Shown: positions 5,155 through 6,728 of the stretch, in pieces
Layout: every line of letters begins with the position of its first letter
How positions within the stretch are numbered: the stretch's first letter is position 1
Assembly: GCA_030146745.1 (NCBI GenBank)
Contig: JASLBD010000097.1
Location: 1 to 6,728 of the forward strand
Length of the DNA: 6,728 nucleotides
Origin: Allosphingosinicella sp.
GTDB taxonomy: Bacteria; Pseudomonadota; Alphaproteobacteria; Sphingomonadales; Sphingomonadaceae
Direction: 5' to 3'
Program-made: the position numbers and the translations under genes
Notes under the pieces: model-generated
Told to the model about the DNA's origin: nothing
The model's input: only the letters and a program-made list of their open reading frames with translations
The model's database searches: none

Positions 5155-6728
5155 ATGTATCACGCGCCCGTTCCCTTGGATGTCGACCCGCAGGAATTGG
5201 AGCCGGCCGAGCTGGCGGATGAGAGCGTCGGCGCCGACGCGAGCAGCCAAAGGCTTCGCGACGCCCACCTCCACAACGGACAGGCGCAGACCCGCCTGCT
5301 CTTCGCACCCTTTTTCGCGCTCACCGGCGCCGGAGCGGCCCTTCTCGTCGCCTGGGCGATGCTGGGGACGACCCGCATCGAGCTGATCGTGGGCTGGCTC
5401 GGCCTGGTGGGGTTCGCCAACTGGGCCTATTTCCGCTCCGCCAGGACGGAGGGCGCAGCGGCCGAGAGCCGTTCCGCCGAGGGCCGGCCGCTGGTCCGCG
5501 CGATCGGCGAGGCGGTCGGGCTCGCCGCCATCTGGTCGGCCTTCCCGACCTACGCTTTCGCCACTCAGCCGCACGAAGTGCAGGTCGTCATCGGCGGCGC
5601 GATGGGCGCGATGATCATGGCCGCGATCGGCCTCGCCTCGGTTCCCGCCGCGGCCTTCGCCTGGATCGCGACCCTCACCGTCGCCTTGTGCTGCGCTTAT
5701 TATCTGGGCAGCTCGCAGCTCAACCCGACCTTCGGAGCCTCGATCGTCGGGGTCGCCGCGGTCGCCATCTTCGGGGTCGCGCGCCTCACCCGCTGGACCT
5801 TCGGCCAGCTCCAGACCATCGCCAACGTCCGCACCCAGGCCGAGTCGGTCCGCCTCCTGCTCAAGGAATATGAGCATCGCGGAGTGGGCTGGCTGTGGCA
5901 GGTCGATGCCGAGAACCGGGTCGTCTACATCTCCTCGCGGATGACCTCCCTGCTCGGCCGCTCGGCGAGCCAGCTGATCGGCCATTCGCTCCCAGCGACG
6001 CTCGGCGGCAACAGCGCGCTCGGCCGCACCCTGCTCGCCCGCGCGCCCTTCGCAAGCCTCGAGATGGAGCTGAAGACCCGCCGCGGCACGCGCTGGATCA
6101 GCCTCGCCGGCGACCCGATCATCGACATGGCCGGCCAGTTCCAGGGCTTCCGCGGGGTCGGCTCCGACATCACCGAGGTCCGCCGCACCCAGGAAAGGCT
6201 GACCAACCTCGCCAACATGGACGTGCTGTCGGGCCTTCCCAACCGCGGCCGCGTGCGCCAGCTGCTCGGCGAGGCGCTCTCCACCTCGCAGTCGAGCAAT
6301 GTGCCCTGCGCGATCATGTTCCTCGATCTCGACGGCTTCAAGCCGGTCAACGACACCTTCGGCCATCCCAAGGGCGACGCGGTCCTGAAGAGCGTCTCCC
6401 AGCGCCTCGTCAAGGAAGCCGGCGAATCGGGGCATGTCGGCCGCATGGGCGGCGACGAGTTCGCGATCGTCATCCGCGACGCGCAGAGCCGCAAGAAGGT
6501 GGACGACCTCGCCCGCCGGATCATCTCCGCCGTCGCCGAGCCCTATCATATCGACAAAGCGGAGATTCGCATCGGAGTCTCGATCGGCTGCGCCTTCGGC
6601 CCGATCGACGGCCAGAGCGTCGACGACCTCATCCAGAAGGCCGATCTCGCCCTCTACCAGGCGAAGGCCCAGGGCCGCGGCACCTGCTGCTATTTCTCCG
6701 CCGACATGCAGAACGAGGCCGAGGACCG
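5155..6728 (+). CDS. Membrane-bound PAS-GGDEF c-di-GMP enzyme, probably with a C-terminal EAL domain (partial)
   Basis: The frame is open from ATG 5155 to the window edge (524 complete codons). A soluble N-terminus (1-45) leads into about six membrane helices (roughly 48-68, 73-92, 120-138, 144-162, 164-184 and 193-211). A linker helix, a PAS domain (about 240-345, ending FRGVGSDITEVRRTQERL) and a GGDEF domain (about 352-515) follow. The cyclase site is intact: NMDVLSGLPNR (354-364), FLDLDGFK with metal ligand Asp391, Asn399, Asp408 and GGDEF at 432-436. The inhibitory I-site is degenerate: Gly423 and Gly426 replace the Arg and Asp of RxxD. The last residues (ADMQNEAED) resemble the usual linker into an EAL phosphodiesterase domain, which would lie outside the window. 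AGGAA lies 4 bases before the ATG. Likely role: sensing a membrane or PAS signal to set c-di-GMP levels. Confidence 0.92.
   Translation, partial: MYHAPVPLDVDPQELEPAELADESVGADASSQRLRDAHLHNGQAQTRLLFAPFFALTGAGAALLVAWAMLGTTRIELIVGWLGLVGFANWAYFRSARTEGAAAESRSAEGRPLVRAIGEAVGLAAIWSAFPTYAFATQPHEVQVVIGGAMGAMIMAAIGLASVPAAAFAWIATLTVALCCAYYLGSSQLNPTFGASIVGVAAVAIFGVARLTRWTFGQLQTIANVRTQAESVRLLLKEYEHRGVGWLWQVDAENRVVYISSRMTSLLGRSASQLIGHSLPATLGGNSALGRTLLARAPFASLEMELKTRRGTRWISLAGDPIIDMAGQFQGFRGVGSDITEVRRTQERLTNLANMDVLSGLPNRGRVRQLLGEALSTSQSSNVPCAIMFLDLDGFKPVNDTFGHPKGDAVLKSVSQRLVKEAGESGHVGRMGGDEFAIVIRDAQSRKKVDDLARRIISAVAEPYHIDKAEIRIGVSIGCAFGPIDGQSVDDLIQKADLALYQAKAQGRGTCCYFSADMQNEAED

Noticed and set aside
5104..6549. 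Long minus-strand open frame (481 codons) opposite the GGDEF gene
   Set aside because: It is the antisense shadow of a clear PAS-GGDEF coding frame; its product is low-complexity Gly/Ala/Arg/Asp with no domain.
1..6728. tRNA, rRNA, CRISPR, insertion sequence or phage elements
   Set aside because: No cloverleaf, regularly spaced repeat array, transposase or integrase sequence was found on either strand.

Overview
The window is very GC-rich DNA with gene content typical of an alphaproteobacterium, most likely a member of the Sphingomonadales. The clues are small lipoproteins, a short membrane protein with an RTSGRNLN segment, intergenic palindromic repeats of the 'cattccggcgaaagccggagtcc' and 'cgggtcaggcccgggacgacgg' kind, and a membrane PAS-GGDEF protein. 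This placement rests on pattern recognition, not on a search.

Layout. Positions 1-1816 are all on the minus strand. A lipoprotein gene (1286-1816) is followed 3 bases later by a small soluble unknown (896-1282). After 64 bases comes a second lipoprotein (181-831), then a repeat island (91-180), then the first 15 codons of what looks like an RluA-type pseudouridine synthase (1-45). The two lipoproteins share a C-terminal domain. A plus-strand group follows: a RarD-type permease (about 1909-2814), a 73-residue membrane protein (2849-3070), and a lipoprotein with a TTG start (3067-3525) that overlaps it by 4 bases. This group converges on a minus-strand MAPEG-family membrane protein (3522-3926), and the two share the stop palindrome CTAG.

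A second repeat island (3982-4077) separates the MAPEG gene from a minus-strand pair: a KTSC-domain protein (4540-4776) followed by a single-domain BLUF blue-light receptor (4083-4490). Across a 378-base intergenic region, a plus-strand gene encodes a six-helix membrane protein with PAS and GGDEF domains (5155 to the end). It is cut by the window edge and probably continues into an EAL domain.

How they may fit together. The right half pairs a complete BLUF photoreceptor with a divergently transcribed c-di-GMP enzyme, so light input to c-di-GMP is a reasonable but unproven hypothesis. The left half looks like cell-envelope and housekeeping genes of mostly unknown function. Several starts differ from the longest open frame and were set from Shine-Dalgarno positions or family alignment: 831, 1909, 3067, 3926, 4490 and 4776. 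No RNA gene, CRISPR array, insertion sequence or phage gene was seen.
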